Assembly: GCF_017591425.1 (NCBI RefSeq)
Contig: NW_024466512.1
Span: 14,201,001 to 14,265,000, forward strand
DNA from: Ochotona curzoniae
Taxonomy: Eukaryota; Chordata; Mammalia; Lagomorpha; Ochotonidae
DNA: 64,000 nt
Direction: 5' to 3'
The notes under the pieces were generated by a model, which saw nothing but the letters and a program-made list of their open reading frames with translations, was not told where the DNA came from and made no database searches. Positions 11,262 through 24,268 of this stretch are shown here, piece by piece (position 1 is the stretch's first letter; each line of letters opens with the position of its first letter). A program made the translations under genes and the position numbers.

Positions 11262-11410
11262 GGAGGGCTAGCATGTGGCACATGGGGTTAACCTGCCACC
11301 TGAGATCCTGGCACGTGACATTGGGGTGCCAGTTCAAATCCTGGCTGCTCTGCTTCCAATGCAGCTTCCGGCTAATGGGCTTGGGAAGGCAGAATAGGAT
11401 GGATGGTGCA
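11262..11410 (+). mobile_element. Old C-SINE, 3' truncated
   Basis: The 5' half is recognisable: 'tggcacatggggttaacctg', 'ggtgccagttcaaatcctgg', 'ctgctctgcttccaatgcag', 'gggcttgggaaggcagaata'. Sequence after about 11410 is not SINE-like. Confidence 0.7.
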
Positions 11411-12364
11411 AATGTGATAAAATGCTTCTCCAGTCGAAGTTCTGCAACAGGAATTCCCCTGCTGGGCGGTGGGTGTGGAAGTGGAGGTCAGTTGCATCAG
11501 GTGTATTAACATTAAGGTTTGTGGAAGGGAAAGCTGCTCTGGTGGCATGTGCTTTTTGTCCTGTTTACCCACCTGTGCCTGATGGTGGTATTCTGGGTTT
11601 CATTCCTCTATAAGAATCGGCTGCATGCACATCATCTCCTCCAGAGTGGGGAGATGCAAGAGGAGGCGATGTGAGAACATGTCCTTCTTGGTCCAGGTTG
11701 TGTATGTCCTCTTCAAGGTGAGCCTCCGAGGGAATGTGGACCATGTCTCGCCTCCCTCCATGGCTTGTCTCGCAGCATCACAGTTGCTAGCTTTCAGATA
11801 CAGGGGTGAACCTGTGCCATTTCCAGCAGTGGCTATTCTGCGCTAGATTTTATTACGATTCCATGAATTGACAATATGATAGTTTTTAAAGAGACTGCTA
11901 TGATTTTAAACATAAAAAAGCAGGAACTCAGGAAATCGTTTTTTATAACTGATGATACAGACATATCCTAAACACACATCAGATATTACCTTTACATTTT
12001 TTTTTTCATTTTTTTAACCAAGCAATAATAACTAGTGTTTTCTGGAGTATGTTCTCTGCCAATAGAAACAGTAATCAAAAGAATATCTGTTCAATCATGA
12101 ACACTGCCTGGATGAAAATACCATTTTTGCTAGGTAAACAAGATAGCTCTCCAGACCCAGACTTTATTGAACTATGTGTATGCTTGGACTTTTGTTACCT
12201 TGTTAATTAGAAATGGGAAATTGAAAGTAACAATAGGATTTTCCCTTAGGGCTAGATCTGAAATGATGAGAACAGATCCATTATGATGGAGGGATAACAA
12301 ATACAATTTCTAAGGAAGTTAGAAACAAGAAAGAAGAACAAATGAGCTGGGACAGATGCATGTT
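11411..12364. other. Unique sequence, no gene seen
   Basis: No family recognised. Poly-T/AT-rich tract near 11995-12020. Confidence 0.4.
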
Positions 12365-12665
12365 TCCCTTGTATCAGTAACAAATTAAATCCAGGATCTC
12401 CCATACATACCAAAACCTGCAAATATTCCAGTATACTAAATCAAATGGTGGAGTACTTGCATATAACGTGTTTAAATTTTCCTATATGCTTTAAATTGCC
12501 CATCTACTACTTACAACACCTCATATAATGTTAATGCTATGTAATAGCTGTTGCAGGGTACTGCTGCAGTGGTTATCACACAAAAGATCAATACATCCAA
12601 GTATAATCACAAATTTAAAAGATATTTTCTGAGGTTGGTTAAATCAGCATCTATAGAACCCACTG
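12365..12665 (+). mobile_element. Tigger-like DNA transposon relic
   Basis: 'actaaatcaaatggtggagt', 'acttgcatataacgtgttta', 'cttacaacacctcatataat', 'gttaatgctatgtaatagct' and, 3', 'aggttggttaaatcagcatc' and 'tatagaacccact' follow a non-autonomous Tigger/MER-type order ending GGTTGGTTGAATCCGCGGATGTGGAACCCA. A second copy lies at 34735. Orientation is given relative to that order. Confidence 0.55.
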
Positions 12666-13000
12666 ATTTTGAAATTTGAAATGTTTATGCAATTGATTAC
12701 GCACCCAATAATCCTGAGAAAGTTGGGTCCACTACTTGGTTTAAACTCACTGTTAATTTTTTTAGCTCCCAGCAGAGTCCTTGACACAGATTCAAGTTTC
12801 AGTAAGTACTGTTGACTAAAGGAACAAGCATTAAGTTGGTGCTAGAATTGTGGCAGTATGGAGGCTGGCTCGGATTCAGGGTGAACAGTGTTGTGTGTTT
12901 TTTACTTTGACCGTGCTCTAGGGCAGGGGTCGATGGTTTGTGTTGATACTAGGAGTCAAAGTTAGAAACAGTCTAATAGAGACATAGGCTCAGTAATTTC
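12666..13000. other. Unique sequence, possible L2 scrap
   Basis: Nothing firm. 'cagcagagtccttgacacag' and 'tcagtaagtactgttgacta' near 12770-12820 faintly resemble an L2 3' end. Confidence 0.3.
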
Positions 13001-13322
13001 ATTCATTTGAAAGGCACATGTACATATAAAGAGACACAGGGGGAAAGAAGGGGAGGGAGAGAGACACACAGAAAGTGCATGCTTGCATCTGCTGGTTCAC
13101 TCCCAGATTCCTGCAGTAGCCAAGACTGGGTCAGACTAGAACTCAGTCTGTGTGTTTCAACGTGTTTCACGGACCCAAGTAGTTGAGTTGTAGTCCAGTG
13201 CCACACTGGGTGCATACAGCGTGAAGCCAGAACAGAAAGCAGAACTAGAATTGAACTTGCAGTACTCTGATGTTGTCAACAGACCAAGTTGTGACTTAGT
13301 CACTGTTCCAAATGCCCACCCC
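13001..13322 (-). mobile_element. Old C-SINE, minus orientation
   Basis: 'attcatttgaaaggcacatg', a purine-rich 'gagagacacacagaaagtgc', 'catctgctggttcactccca', 'gaagccagaacagaaagcag', 'aactagaattgaacttgcag' and 'gttccaaatgcccacc' give tail-to-head order of an old C-SINE. Confidence 0.75.
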
Positions 13323-14059
13323 CTCAAGTACTATTTTTGTTAAGAATGTCATTATAGAGTATTGATGTGAGCCATCTATGTTCCATTCTGTTTCTTGCTT
13401 ACAGTTCAGTTGTACACAGTAAGTTTTTGGTCAGTTTTACAGTTCATAAACTTACACTGTTGCTCAAACGATAACCCAAGAGATTTATCAGGAATTCAAT
13501 GAAAATGTGCTTACTATTGGCAAAAATATCAAAGCAGACAGTCTGCTGATGGTCGGAAAAATTGACCAACCTATTTGTTGTATGTTAATGAGTGGCCAAA
13601 AAAAATGTGTCCACAAATCTCTACTCCTTATCTGGGTACGTTTGCTCCCTCCTATTCAGGTATAAAAATGGCTGTCTTGATTGCATGGTGCCACAAGGCT
13701 GATAATCTCATTGTCAGTGTAGTTTAACAAAATTATACTTTCTAAGCAAACACTTCTCTGTAAAGTGTTTGGATTGAATAGTTTGAGTAAAGATATTAAG
13801 TTTTATTCAACATTTCTATTTACTGTACTTTGCTACCACTGATTATAGTTGAATCGTCTATAACATACAAATTGTGAAGTGAGGAGGAAAGGATAATTTG
13901 ATATTGATTCTGAGTCAATAGCATTTTTTCTTGAGATGGTAATATATATGCTCACCCAGAATAAAGACCTGGAAGGTGTTTTTTTTTTTTTTTGTCTATG
14001 CTCATTTATTTTGGTGTCATTATCAGTCCTTTTACCATCTTTATTTCTAACAGTAGCAC
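13323..14059. other. Unique sequence, no gene seen
   Basis: Nothing recognised apart from a T15 run at about 13979-13993. Confidence 0.4.
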
Positions 14060-14230
14060 CATCAACATACATTGAACATTTAACCTGGGTCAGCACTTGA
14101 CTAAGTTCTTTTGTATGCCTCATCTCACTTCGTATTTACTGTAGCTTTGGGAAGAAGTGTTCTTATTACTCATATAGTAGAGAGAGGAAAAAAAGGCAAG
14201 TTTTGGAGAGGTTGTCACTTGTAAAAGATC
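14060..14230 (-). repeat. MIR SINE relic
   Basis: Reverse MIR order: 'acattgaacatttaacctgg', 'gtcagcacttgactaagttc', 'atgcctcatctcacttcgta', 'ttcttattactcatatagta' and a degraded 'gagaggttgtcacttgtaaa'. These match TGTGCCAGGCACTGTGCTAAG, CATTATCTCATTT and the following blocks. Confidence 0.55.
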
Positions 14231-14235
14231 AAAAA

Positions 14236-16575
14236 TGTTTTAATGTTAATAGCTAAATACTACAACTAACTCAAGTGGCCATCAATAAATGAAGGTATGA
14301 ACACAATATGTTCTGTACATGTCATGGTTCCTCTTCAAATACAAAAAGAAAAGAACTATTCATAAATGCAATAAATAAAATTTTACGCTATACTGAGCAC
14401 AATAATGGGAGCATGATCTGTTCATACAGAAATCTAGAAAGTACAAACCAATCTTCAGAAGTCTCATTATCATAATTATAGTCAGTATTTCATGATTTGT
14501 CAAAAATTATCAAATTTTATATTCCTGTATGAAATGCATCTTGTTATTTCTATCATATATATTTATATAGATTTATATATGTATAATCTAGATATTGTGT
14601 ATTATATAGAATATATTGTGCATTTATGTATATTTATATGTATTAATATATTTATATAGTGTTCATGTAAGTTTTTATACTCTCTCTATATTAGATATTA
14701 TAATATTACTAAATACAGTAGAAATAAGCCATAAATACATGGCCAAAAGACCTTATCTTATATTCAAAATTAAATAATTAATATAAAATTGAGCATATGA
14801 AATTCAGGAAAGTTACAAAAGATATGAATGACAGAATTATCAAAACTCAAAATTTTGAAAAGAGATAGGAAAAATGTAAAATTCAGAAAATATAAGAAAA
14901 AATTAAATGTAGATAAAATTAGAAGGAACACATTGACCCAATGAAAATGTTAAATATGTCTTGACAATAGTGTAAATGCATTTGAAAAGTTATTTATTTG
15001 AGAATTTTGACAAATGCAAAATAAGCAACAGATTAAATGCATTTGTATTAAAAATGCTGAAATATGCATGAGGAGTTGCTGCAACAGAAACTCAAAAGAA
15101 GAGCAAATACCAAGAGACATAATTCAAGACAACTTTACTCAATTAAAAGAAAAAGAGAAAACCCTTGACACACTTATCAGAAGAGTTGAAGGAGGATAAT
15201 GTGATCTTGGGGAAAACTACTTAGACAACACTGAGAGTTAGTATCCAATCAGGAAGGAGGAAGAGGCTCAGCTTGGCAGAAATGAGCATCTAACAGGGCC
15301 CAGTGTTGCTTTCTCATTATTGTTTACTGTTAACAGGAGTCAGAGGTTCCAATGCAAGTGGCTGACTCTAGGCTCACAGCAGCTGGCATTTAAAGTGATC
15401 CTGGAACAGGTACAGGATCAGGGCAGGTACCCAATCCGCCAGGGTCATGGAAAAGGATTTCGGAGCCACCTGGAATAAGCTCCTACTAATGAAGGAGAAA
15501 CATGATTCCTTAGTAAGGGTACTAGCTACAATGGAAACATATTCATAGTGATATTAATGATAGTGACAAGTATGAATTTAATAAACTATTTATGACCTTT
15601 TCAAGATGTTAGGGAACAATTCATTATGTTGAAAACTGATAATTAAAGAATCAAATTTAATCTTAAAGACAGATTTATACTTCGGAATAGTAAAATAGAT
15701 AATGAGAACATTGTTCTTTTTGAAGCATTTCTGCTAATAGATGAACAAGGCATCTTTGAATTCTGTTAGCATCATTTCACAGCTTCAATAATGAATTTGC
15801 ATTTCCTGACGGAAGTTTATCTGTAAGGTAGTCTTACCACCACAAAGGTGACAAAATCAAACCCACATCTTCTCTAACCTCTACCTATAACTCCCAATGA
15901 ATGGGTAGTTAGCAATTGTGAAATATATGTAATTACCTACCATATTTGCTGTGCTTTGTATAGATCTATAAAATCTTTTCTTTGTGTCTTTTTAATATTT
16001 CCTCATTCCCAACCCACCTCCATAATTCTACCCTCTATTTTTGTGACTTCAACTTTTTAAAGAGCTTACAATTGCTGAAAGACACTTTAAAAATGTTCTG
16101 CCTAGAAAAACAGTCATATGAGGGTTTTTTAAAAATTATTATTATCTTGATATACTCATCCATAACAAAGTATATACCAAAATCCAAATTGTACCCCATA
16201 ATATATGCATTTATTATCTACCATTTAGAAATAAAAAACAAAGAATTCAAAATATTAAAGAAAAAAGAATGATCCCATACAAAAATCTGATATAAATTAA
16301 GCTATTTTAAAGAAAAGCTAAAGTATGAACTCCATGAAATGATAGTTATTTAGGGTACAAAAGTTGTATAAATACACAAGGTATAAATTGGAATTAAAAT
16401 AAACCAGTTACATTCTCCCAGCCAAAGAAAAAAAATGAAATTGGGAATTAGTGCCAATTGGGTTTACCATTCAGAATTCAAAATCAACATGTATTTTGAA
16501 TGTTAACACTATAAACAAAAGTCATGGATGTTCCTGTATTCAAGGTCTTTAACAACACTACCCCAATTATGGCTT
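14236..16575. other. AT-rich tract, no gene seen
   Basis: Highly AT-rich, with a TATA-type low-complexity tract at about 14545-14700. The adenine-rich text at 14750-15200 resembles decayed L1 in composition but I cannot align it to a specific L1 segment. Confidence 0.4.
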
Positions 16576-16578
16576 CCA

Positions 16579-16580
<2 letters not shown>

Positions 16581-16638
<58 letters not shown>

Positions 16639-16651
16639 CACAGACAGACAA
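16581..16651 (+). repeat. Compound microsatellite (GT)n(GA)n(GACA)n
   Basis: About 20 bp of pure GT passes directly to about 23 bp of pure GA and then about 27 bp of GACA/CACA units. Three motifs related by single-base change lie adjacent, which suggests stepwise slippage and mutation. Confidence 0.95.
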
Positions 16652-18239
16652 AGCAGGGTAGATAAAGAGACTATGTGGGAAGAAAAAATACCACATGAGT
16701 TGTTTGCAATTTCCCAGTAACCCCAATAATTAATTTATGTGTGTTCTACCTTTTAGTGTTCACAGTGATCTGCTCTTTAATAGAGGGTGCTCTGAGAAGT
16801 TAGGAGCTTGGGTGTTTGTTGACTGATGCTGAAATCCATGCTCTGTTTGATCCAATGGAATCGCCTCCTTCAAATGACTGAAGAAAGCTGGGAAACCAGT
16901 GCCTTGCGCACTGACTGTGGCTTACTTGCAGGTTCATCTCATTTGGTTTGTATGATGTACACTCATCTAGAATTAAGCTTTTAGATAGTTCACATGCATG
17001 AATCTGTATCTTGACACTCCTCTGAAGAGTCAGACTGAACAGGAGAGGCTTACCTCATTTAGTAGTATAAACATTATAGTCAGCACCGTCTCTGGGCTTT
17101 CTCACAGCCCAGTATTGCTTTTCCTTCACTTCCTGCCAGCACCCTCTGGCACTGTGCGTTTACAGCCATTGTTCTGCAGCATAGCCTTTAGTAGAGCAAA
17201 GGTCCTACTAGCATACTGTTGTGTGTCGTATTTGTTCATCCCCATGCCTCGTCTCAGTAAGACTATGAGCTTTTAGGAATACAAATGAAATCATTTTACT
17301 TTAAATTTTTTACAGCATACCAGTTTTTAGGTATCCATTGAATCAATAATACATTTAATTAATTAATGGGCAGTAAAATAATCTATTTTGCCTGGTATCT
17401 ATTATCTTAGTTTATGTAAGAGGACTTTAAAATCTTCTTCAGTTTTATCCATCATATCTGCCACAAGGAAAAGTAAGTCTCTAAAAACATAGTAGAAGTG
17501 TTGAAGTCTCTTAATGCCAACTAAAAACCGCTGTACTAAAAATACAGACTTTTTCCTTTGAAAACCCCATCATGGTCTCAAAGCCATCATTTCTGTGGAA
17601 CTCATTTTACAGCTAAAATTATCAGCTTCTGTGAATGTTATTACTCACACTGTACTGTTGATAAAAACATACTTTTAAAGTATAGGTTCCAAATCTTTCA
17701 AAATAAGTCCTCCTGATAGGAAAGGAAACGTAACTTTAGTATGTCCATTTGTCCAAATGTCACCATGTAAAGGCAATGCTTCTGCAAATGTGACTCTGTA
17801 TAGAGTGAACGTGGAAATTTCCGCAGGTGCAATGTCCACAAGGATGTTAAATGTGGGTGAAAACATACAAAAACATGAAACCAAGACAAGCACAGTAAAA
17901 GAATCTTCTACTTAATAGGTTCCCTTTTTAGGGCACCAAATGTTTTACTTTTAACTGTTGTGGAATTCCTACCTTTCAACCACACCTTGAGACACTAATT
18001 CGTCTCCAGGGACACAAGAACCTGAGAAAGGAAGATCAAAGATAGCAACCATCCAGTATACAGGGCTGCTGAATGACAGTGACAACAAAAACAAATGCAG
18101 AAAAAGAAAAACTAAATGAACTTCAGGGATGGCACAGAAAGGCACCATAGATTCATGACTTCTAAGCTACAGGTTTCCAGAGATAAATTATTACAAGTGA
18201 TCAAAAAGGGAGCATGCTTGTACAAACCAGTTGCCACAG
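16652..18239. other. Unique sequence, no gene seen
   Basis: No gene recognised. 'catgcctcgtctcagtaaga' at about 17245 may be an L2 scrap. Confidence 0.4.
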
Positions 18240-20600
18240 TTGTTAATATACAATGATCTACCAAAGGGGAGGCATCAAGACCAGATGGATTCAGAAGTGA
18301 ATGCTCTTTAATTTAAAAGGGACTAGTTCTCATTGTTGATTTAAGTTACTTTCACAGAAAAATGTGAATATTCTCACTCCATTTCATGAAATCAACACTA
18401 TATTTACACAGCCAACCTTTCAGCACAAAAGGAAAATTATGAAATAAGCTTAATCATTGATTAAAATGCAAAAATTCCTCATAAACTACTTGCAGATAGA
18501 ATTGAGTGATATCAAAACATTTTTACAAATATGACTAAAGAAGATTGAACGAATGAATCAATCCTTAAAAAAAAGAAGTTTCAATATAATCAGTGTCAGT
18601 TGGTAAGGGAATCAAAATACATATGAACATGAATGTATCATTAGATCCAGACAATAGATTTGATAAAATACACAATAATTTCTAAAATGTATCAATATAA
18701 AAAGTACTTATTAAGGTTACTGAATATTCACAAAAAAACAAAAGCACATAACACATCAGGCATAAAGACATAAGCATATAAATACCTAAAGGATAAAACA
18801 ATATGACCATTTACATAAGTACCAGAAAATTAAGAGACTGACTTCTATCAAGATTTTAGCCAAACTTGTCTTGGACATATAAGCAAATGCAGCAAAAGAA
18901 GAAAATAAACGACTTGGAAAAAACACTGAAAGAAATGCAACTGTCCATTTTATTTATTTGCTGATGACATAGTTGTGTACATACCAAGCTCCAGAGTCTA
19001 TAAAAAAAAAACACAACAACTAAATAAGAGCGATTGGTATCTGCTTGGAAACAAGATAATTGTAATAACTGACCATGTGACCATACATATATTTGTCATT
19101 CTAGTGTCTACGAAGTATGATATGCAGTAAGCAGCAACAGTAGCTGATAAGTCTTGGAAAGTTAGGAGGCTAACAAAGTTAATATTTCATAATGAAAACT
19201 GCAAGTGCTAGGAGTGGACCAGGATGCAAGGAAAGGTCATTGTCCTTACTCAGGAGACTCTGGCCAATAAAAGTTGTGCCATCGTGGATTTTAATATCTG
19301 TTTGATGAATATAATAGTTTTATTCTAGAGCAGAAGTGGGACTTCCATAGTGATGCTTTACTTTCCATATAATATGTGTGCATTATTAGTCCCATGTTAC
19401 AAGTGAGAAAGCTAAAACCCAGAAATGTTGAATAGCACATCCAAATAGAGGTGGTAGCAGATCTATATCTAAGCAGCCTTACTCTTACTAAATTGCCTTT
19501 GATTACCTCTGAAATAAGCACCAAGAGATGGAAATTCAAAACAAGTTATTCAAAAAATGAGACTAATATGGACAAAAATAAATTTATATCCAATGTAGGA
19601 CTTGCAACACATGCCCAAATGAAAACACAGGTCCAAATGAAAACACATTACATATTCCTAGACAGGACTTAACAGTGCAAAAATGTCAGGTCTCCCAGAA
19701 TCAGTAACCTGAAAGAGGTTATTTTTTTTTTTTAAGTAGATGAGAGTTTAAGGGGTGAGGGTTGTGATGCTAGTAGTAGGGAATGCACAAATCAAATTGG
19801 AAATATCAGAGAAACAGGCATAACAGAATCTGAAAGAAATCCATCACGTATGAAACTGTAATAGATGTTAAAGATGCTATTTTGAGTCAGTGGGGAAAGG
19901 ATGAATTATTAAACCAATGGTGATAGAATGACTGGTTATCCATGATGAAGGAAATAGCATTGTGCCCTTATATTAGGTTCCCCACAAAAATAAGTTCCAG
20001 ATGGATGGAAATCTTAAATGTAAATGACAAAGATGTAAAAAGTCTTAGTAAAAACTAAAAATAATTTGCCTACAATCTGAATATGGGAGAAATCTTCCAA
20101 CCCAGCCAGAAAACCCAGAAGCCATTTAAGAACAAATATGCATACCTGCTTGTGTAGAAGTAACTTCTAAAATGGCTTCTGCATGGATATATATATATAT
20201 ATTAAATCAATACACAATGAATTGGGAGGAACTTGTAATGCAGCCAACAACAACAAAAAAAATTAACAACTTTAATTATATAGAAAGAAGTCTTACAAAG
20301 GGCCAGGAAAAAGAAACAATTGAACAGAAAAAAAATGAGCCAAAAGCTATGAATAAGCAATTCAGAGAAGTATTCCAAATGCCAAGCACATGTTTTCGAA
20401 ACTTCTCTAACTCAATAGTGATTGGGGATATGCAAATAAAAGTAACAACGAAATATCACACACCGAACAAGCCGACCAAGATTGCGAGAGCTCTATTACC
20501 TTCCTTCAGCTGTTGCTGGCAGGCAAATGATTTGTTATGTCTTTGGAGCAAAGAAGTCTGGTAACATCTCTTTAAAAACATACATACTGTTTGACTCAGA
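18240..20600 (+). pseudogene. Decayed L1 ORF2 (reverse transcriptase to C-terminus)
   Basis: ORF2 encodes the L1 endonuclease/reverse transcriptase. Only the reverse-transcriptase and C-terminal parts are seen here, full of stops and indels. 'accagatggattcagaagtg' (18280) matches the classic PDGF region. 'tttgctgatgacatagttgt' encodes FADDIVVY at 18957-18980, the catalytic Asp-Asp motif. The later C-terminal blocks are 'aaaccaatggtgatagaatg', 'ggttatccatgatgaaggaa', 'agttccagatggatggaaat', 'atgaataagcaattcagaga' and 'gatatgcaaataaaagtaac', in proper order to about 20480. A MIR-like piece at 19370 sits inside. It looks like an old mammalian L1M-type copy, much older than the lagomorph L1 parts elsewhere. 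Non-functional. Confidence 0.75.
19370..19482 (-). repeat. MIR SINE relic
   Basis: 'attattagtcccatgttaca', 'agtgagaaagctaaaaccca', 'gaaatgttgaatagcacatc' and 'ggtggtagcagatctatatc' follow reverse MIR closely. It lies between the FADD-bearing and C-terminal parts of the decayed L1. As MIR is normally older, the L1 pieces on either side may be separate insertions. Confidence 0.6.
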
Positions 20601-23600
20601 AAAGCCATCGGAACAAACAAGTTATATCTTGAAGCGTAAGTGACTTAATCCATAACGAAAGCCATGTGGACTTGAGATCTCAAGCTTTTGTTGAAAATAA
20701 ATGTGATCTGTTTATTTACATGATGGTCTCAGTCCATGAAGATAATCTATGCTTGTCTGTGCTGCCCTGATTTGAGTTTGAAAAGCCAAAGCCTGGCTGC
20801 ATGTATGGTTCTTTTCTCAGAGCTTAATTAAGTGAATTCAGAAAGAGCACTTATTTGGTTTAGGTGTCTAGACTCCAAGGTTCAGGCTGAGATGCTGAGC
20901 GTCGAGGTCTTCCCCGCTGGATTAAAGGCGGGATGGGCCTAGGTTTGTCTCCGAAACTCCCCCTAGGAAGTAAAGGTACAGAATAAGGTATGACCATTCA
21001 AAAAGCAATAGCAATGTGCAAAAGTCAGAGTAGTCACATACCATGGTGTTTGTGGTGTTATCTTAATGGCCTCCAGTTCATTCACACTGACTCTTGACTG
21101 AGTCACGTGGCTGGCTTTAATCAAGCAAAGGAGAGGCTTGGAGAGTTCTCATGCATGTAGGTTTGTTTTCTTTTGTTGCCCTTGGGACTCAGAGGCTACC
21201 ATAGCAATGAAATGTTTGTTGAGCATATTGCATGATGAAAGTGTGTGGCCCACATCTCCTGACAGTCAGTCATTGAACAGTGGAATGTAAGAAAGTGATG
21301 ATTGCATGAGCAGATGAAAGATGCCCCAGGAAGCATGGCTGAGCTTGTAAGGACTGCCCAGGTTAGCACAGCCCAAATTGCTAACCCATTAACTCTTAAA
21401 ACTAATAGAGATACTTATGTTTAAGGAATGTATGTTGTTCTTGTGCAACTAAAGGTGCTATACTGATTAATGGCTAGGGGGCAAAGCCTTAAACTTTCTG
21501 GAGCCTACATGGTTGAAAGTGGGAAAAGTGAATATAACCACACACATTGTTAGGAATAAGTATGAATTCAGATGTGGTATACCAGGAAGGAAATTGAAAA
21601 GAAAGGCTAAAGTTTAAACTGATTAATAAGACTACCTAATCAAGTTGATTCAACCGGTAAAAGAAACTGAAGTATAAAATAAATGCATTTAAAATATGGA
21701 TGCTTAGCTTGTATGAATAATGGAATTTGATTCTAAGCATATTTCTCTGATAATAAAATTAGGGTAGTTCTAAAGACACATGGTACGCTAGATATAAAAA
21801 CAAGAGGCTCAGAACTGAATAATTTTTGTAAAAACTCCAAGCCAAGCCAATTGGTTTGAATAAGTGCTTGTGATATATAGCTTGGGAAGGATTATTTCAG
21901 TTATGAAGTATGCGATGGGGAGCTGGGGTACTATGGTCGGTGTCGATCAATCCAAATGAAATCCATTCCACAGTAAAATACAAGTTATTGTGATTTTTCT
22001 CCTGAGCTTTATTTTCCATTGCTGTCGTCAATGAGCAATACTTTGCTTCTCGGGTTAACTCCTTGTCTTGTTCCTAGACAATGTCATAAAATAAATCTTT
22101 AGCAAGTACTTCAATAAGCTTAGGCAAATAAGAACCTCAGTAGAAAGAACAGGACCTCACCTGTTGTAGATTGGGGAGTCCAATCTGTTTTAGAGATGGA
22201 TATGTAGATATTTTTGTCCCCAAAATAATTTTCAGGGAAAATAGTACCGTTCTCTTGTATGTTAAGCTTGTTGAAGTACTTGCAGAAAGTCTTCTAGTGA
22301 AGCATCATTATGTCCTTTAAGGAGGAGCATTGTCTTCTGCGTAAAGATGGAGAACTGTGGGTCAGGTATAGTTGCCCAAGCCCTTGTCCTCTGAGTGTTA
22401 TCAGTTCAAATATACGAAAATGCCTCAGCTACATCATGATTGGACAATCTCTTTGCAGTTGTCTGATTCTCCAGTAACGTATTACTGGGGAAAAGCTCAG
22501 TGGCCAGATGCCCAGTGCTAATAGAACATATGCATCCCCGATGTCTGCCTTTGTTTTGCTGGGCAGAGAGCATTTCGGTGTGCCTAGAATGCTGTCTGCG
22601 TTGCAGGACTGCCCCTGCTTGGCGTCACTAGTGATGAACATTGGCTCCTCTTTCTGTCATCCTCTCTTGCCCTCCTCTCTTCCATACTTCCTATACAGCA
22701 TCACAACAACTCAAACGTGCAATTTTATAAATAGGGAAGCAATCATTTTGCTAAATTAATTTGTCCTGTGTTTGCAAATGTAAAGGTTTCTTTGAAGGAA
22801 AACAAAAGAACACAGAGTTGGATTTTAATTTTTTGGAAACACACACCATGTTCCCCCAGAAATCTAATTTTCTAGATTAATGAATCATATCGGATATTGT
22901 AAATTAGAAATTACTTTTACAGCATGGAAAGCAATGTGAATAAATTGAAGCCACTTACTGAAAAAAAGACAGTGTGGTACCCACAGGTCACACACACTTG
23001 CACATAGCAGTGTGTTTTCTAGGCTCACTTGAATTAGATCTTTGCAAGTAAAAGTTCTTCTTTGGGTATTTTTTTTTCCCATCGAATTGGTTTGTAGAAG
23101 CAGTAGGGTTTTCCTGTCTCTTCCATATTTCTTCACATTTTAGGAACCATCTAAATCTTGTGGAGATTTTGCAGAGTCAGACAAACAACAATCTTTGCAA
23201 TAAAAATGTTTTCATTTGTTATAGTGCCATTATTTCCAAAGCATTGCAACACACGTGGTTTCATTTGATCCACATAGACTTCTAAAGCATTTACAGGCAA
23301 TAATGCTGTGTGATATGGAGGAAGCTTCGTGTGTGAATAAGAGCTTTCAGGCTGATGTTTCTGGGGATTTGCTGGCCACTGGTCTAAGAAATCCTCAGAG
23401 GATCCCAGTTCCTTCATCCTGGAATGCTTTTGACTACAGATTATACAGCCAGGCATGCCAAAATGATATCGCTGTGAGGTAGCAATCTCTGGTCTTTGAC
23501 AAGCCGCTGTTCTTCCATCTTGAAGAACCAAGAACAGTGTGTGTCAGAATAAGGATAACTCTTTTTTTTTTTACTGGCTTATTAGGATTATAAAATGTAA

Positions 23601-23994
23601 GATGGACATAAAAATCCTCTTTTGAGCCGAGATTAAAAAACCTAGTAATAAGCGAGTCAGCCTTTTTGGAGCCTCCAGATTCAAAACTCAAATACTAGGC
23701 AGAATGATTTAGGAACACTAGGTCATTTATGATGCTCAGGTCAACCCAGGGAGCTAGTCATAGTATTTTGATCAGGTATGCTTTATTTCCTAGTTATTTT
23801 ACATGTCGAACACATAAATATTCAGATAAAGATAGAACTCGGGCATCTTCAGCCAGATTTGTAGATGCTATAATTCTACAAGTGATTATCTGTATTTTTC
23901 TACAGCAAAACTAAGAAGAAAATTCAAATTAACTTGTGAAAATGTAGTAGAACAAGCGAGTGTATTGTTTGCAGATAGCAGACCACACACAGAA
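20601..23994. other. Long mostly unique block, no gene seen
   Basis: About 3.4 kb without a family I can name. A small CpG-richer patch lies near 20899-20965. Several frames of 60-126 codons occur on both strands and overlap one another. None shows a signal peptide, domain or splice-site context that I would defend. Confidence 0.4.
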
Positions 23995-24180
23995 AAACAA
24001 AATCCTATTTCCCCTTACTGGCAATAACCAATTTGAAATATTTTTAGAACATTTTTACATTAACAATAGTTTTAGCAGCTAAGCCTTTTAGTGTAGGTAT
24101 AATTATATTCATATGACTGCAACTATAAAATTTTGGTGTAAAACTAACAATTATCTAAACTATTAGGGAAGCAGAGTTTG
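23995..24180 (+). repeat. L1 ORF2 fragment
   Basis: 'actggcaataaccaatttga', 'atatttttagaacattttta', 'cattaacaatagttttagca', 'gtgtaggtataattatattc' and 'ctgcaactataaaattttgg' match the L1 ORF2 block ACTGGCAATGAACAATTTGAAAA...TACAATAGCATC...TAGGTATAA...CTGAAAACTATAAAA. Decayed. Confidence 0.5.
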
Positions 24181-24268
24181 TTGTTGGTATTAGATGAGTT
24201 GGTGAACTTGTCATTTTCTCTCAATTGAAGCATACATATACGCAATACCAAGCAAATTCTCTCGATTC

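Noticed and set aside
16484..16726. Minus-strand frame with Ser/Leu and Thr/His runs
   Set aside because: It is a translation of the GT/GA/GACA microsatellite.
20172..20564. 130-codon open frame
   Set aside because: It lies in the decayed C-terminal part of an old L1 ORF2 and partly out of its frame; not a separate gene.
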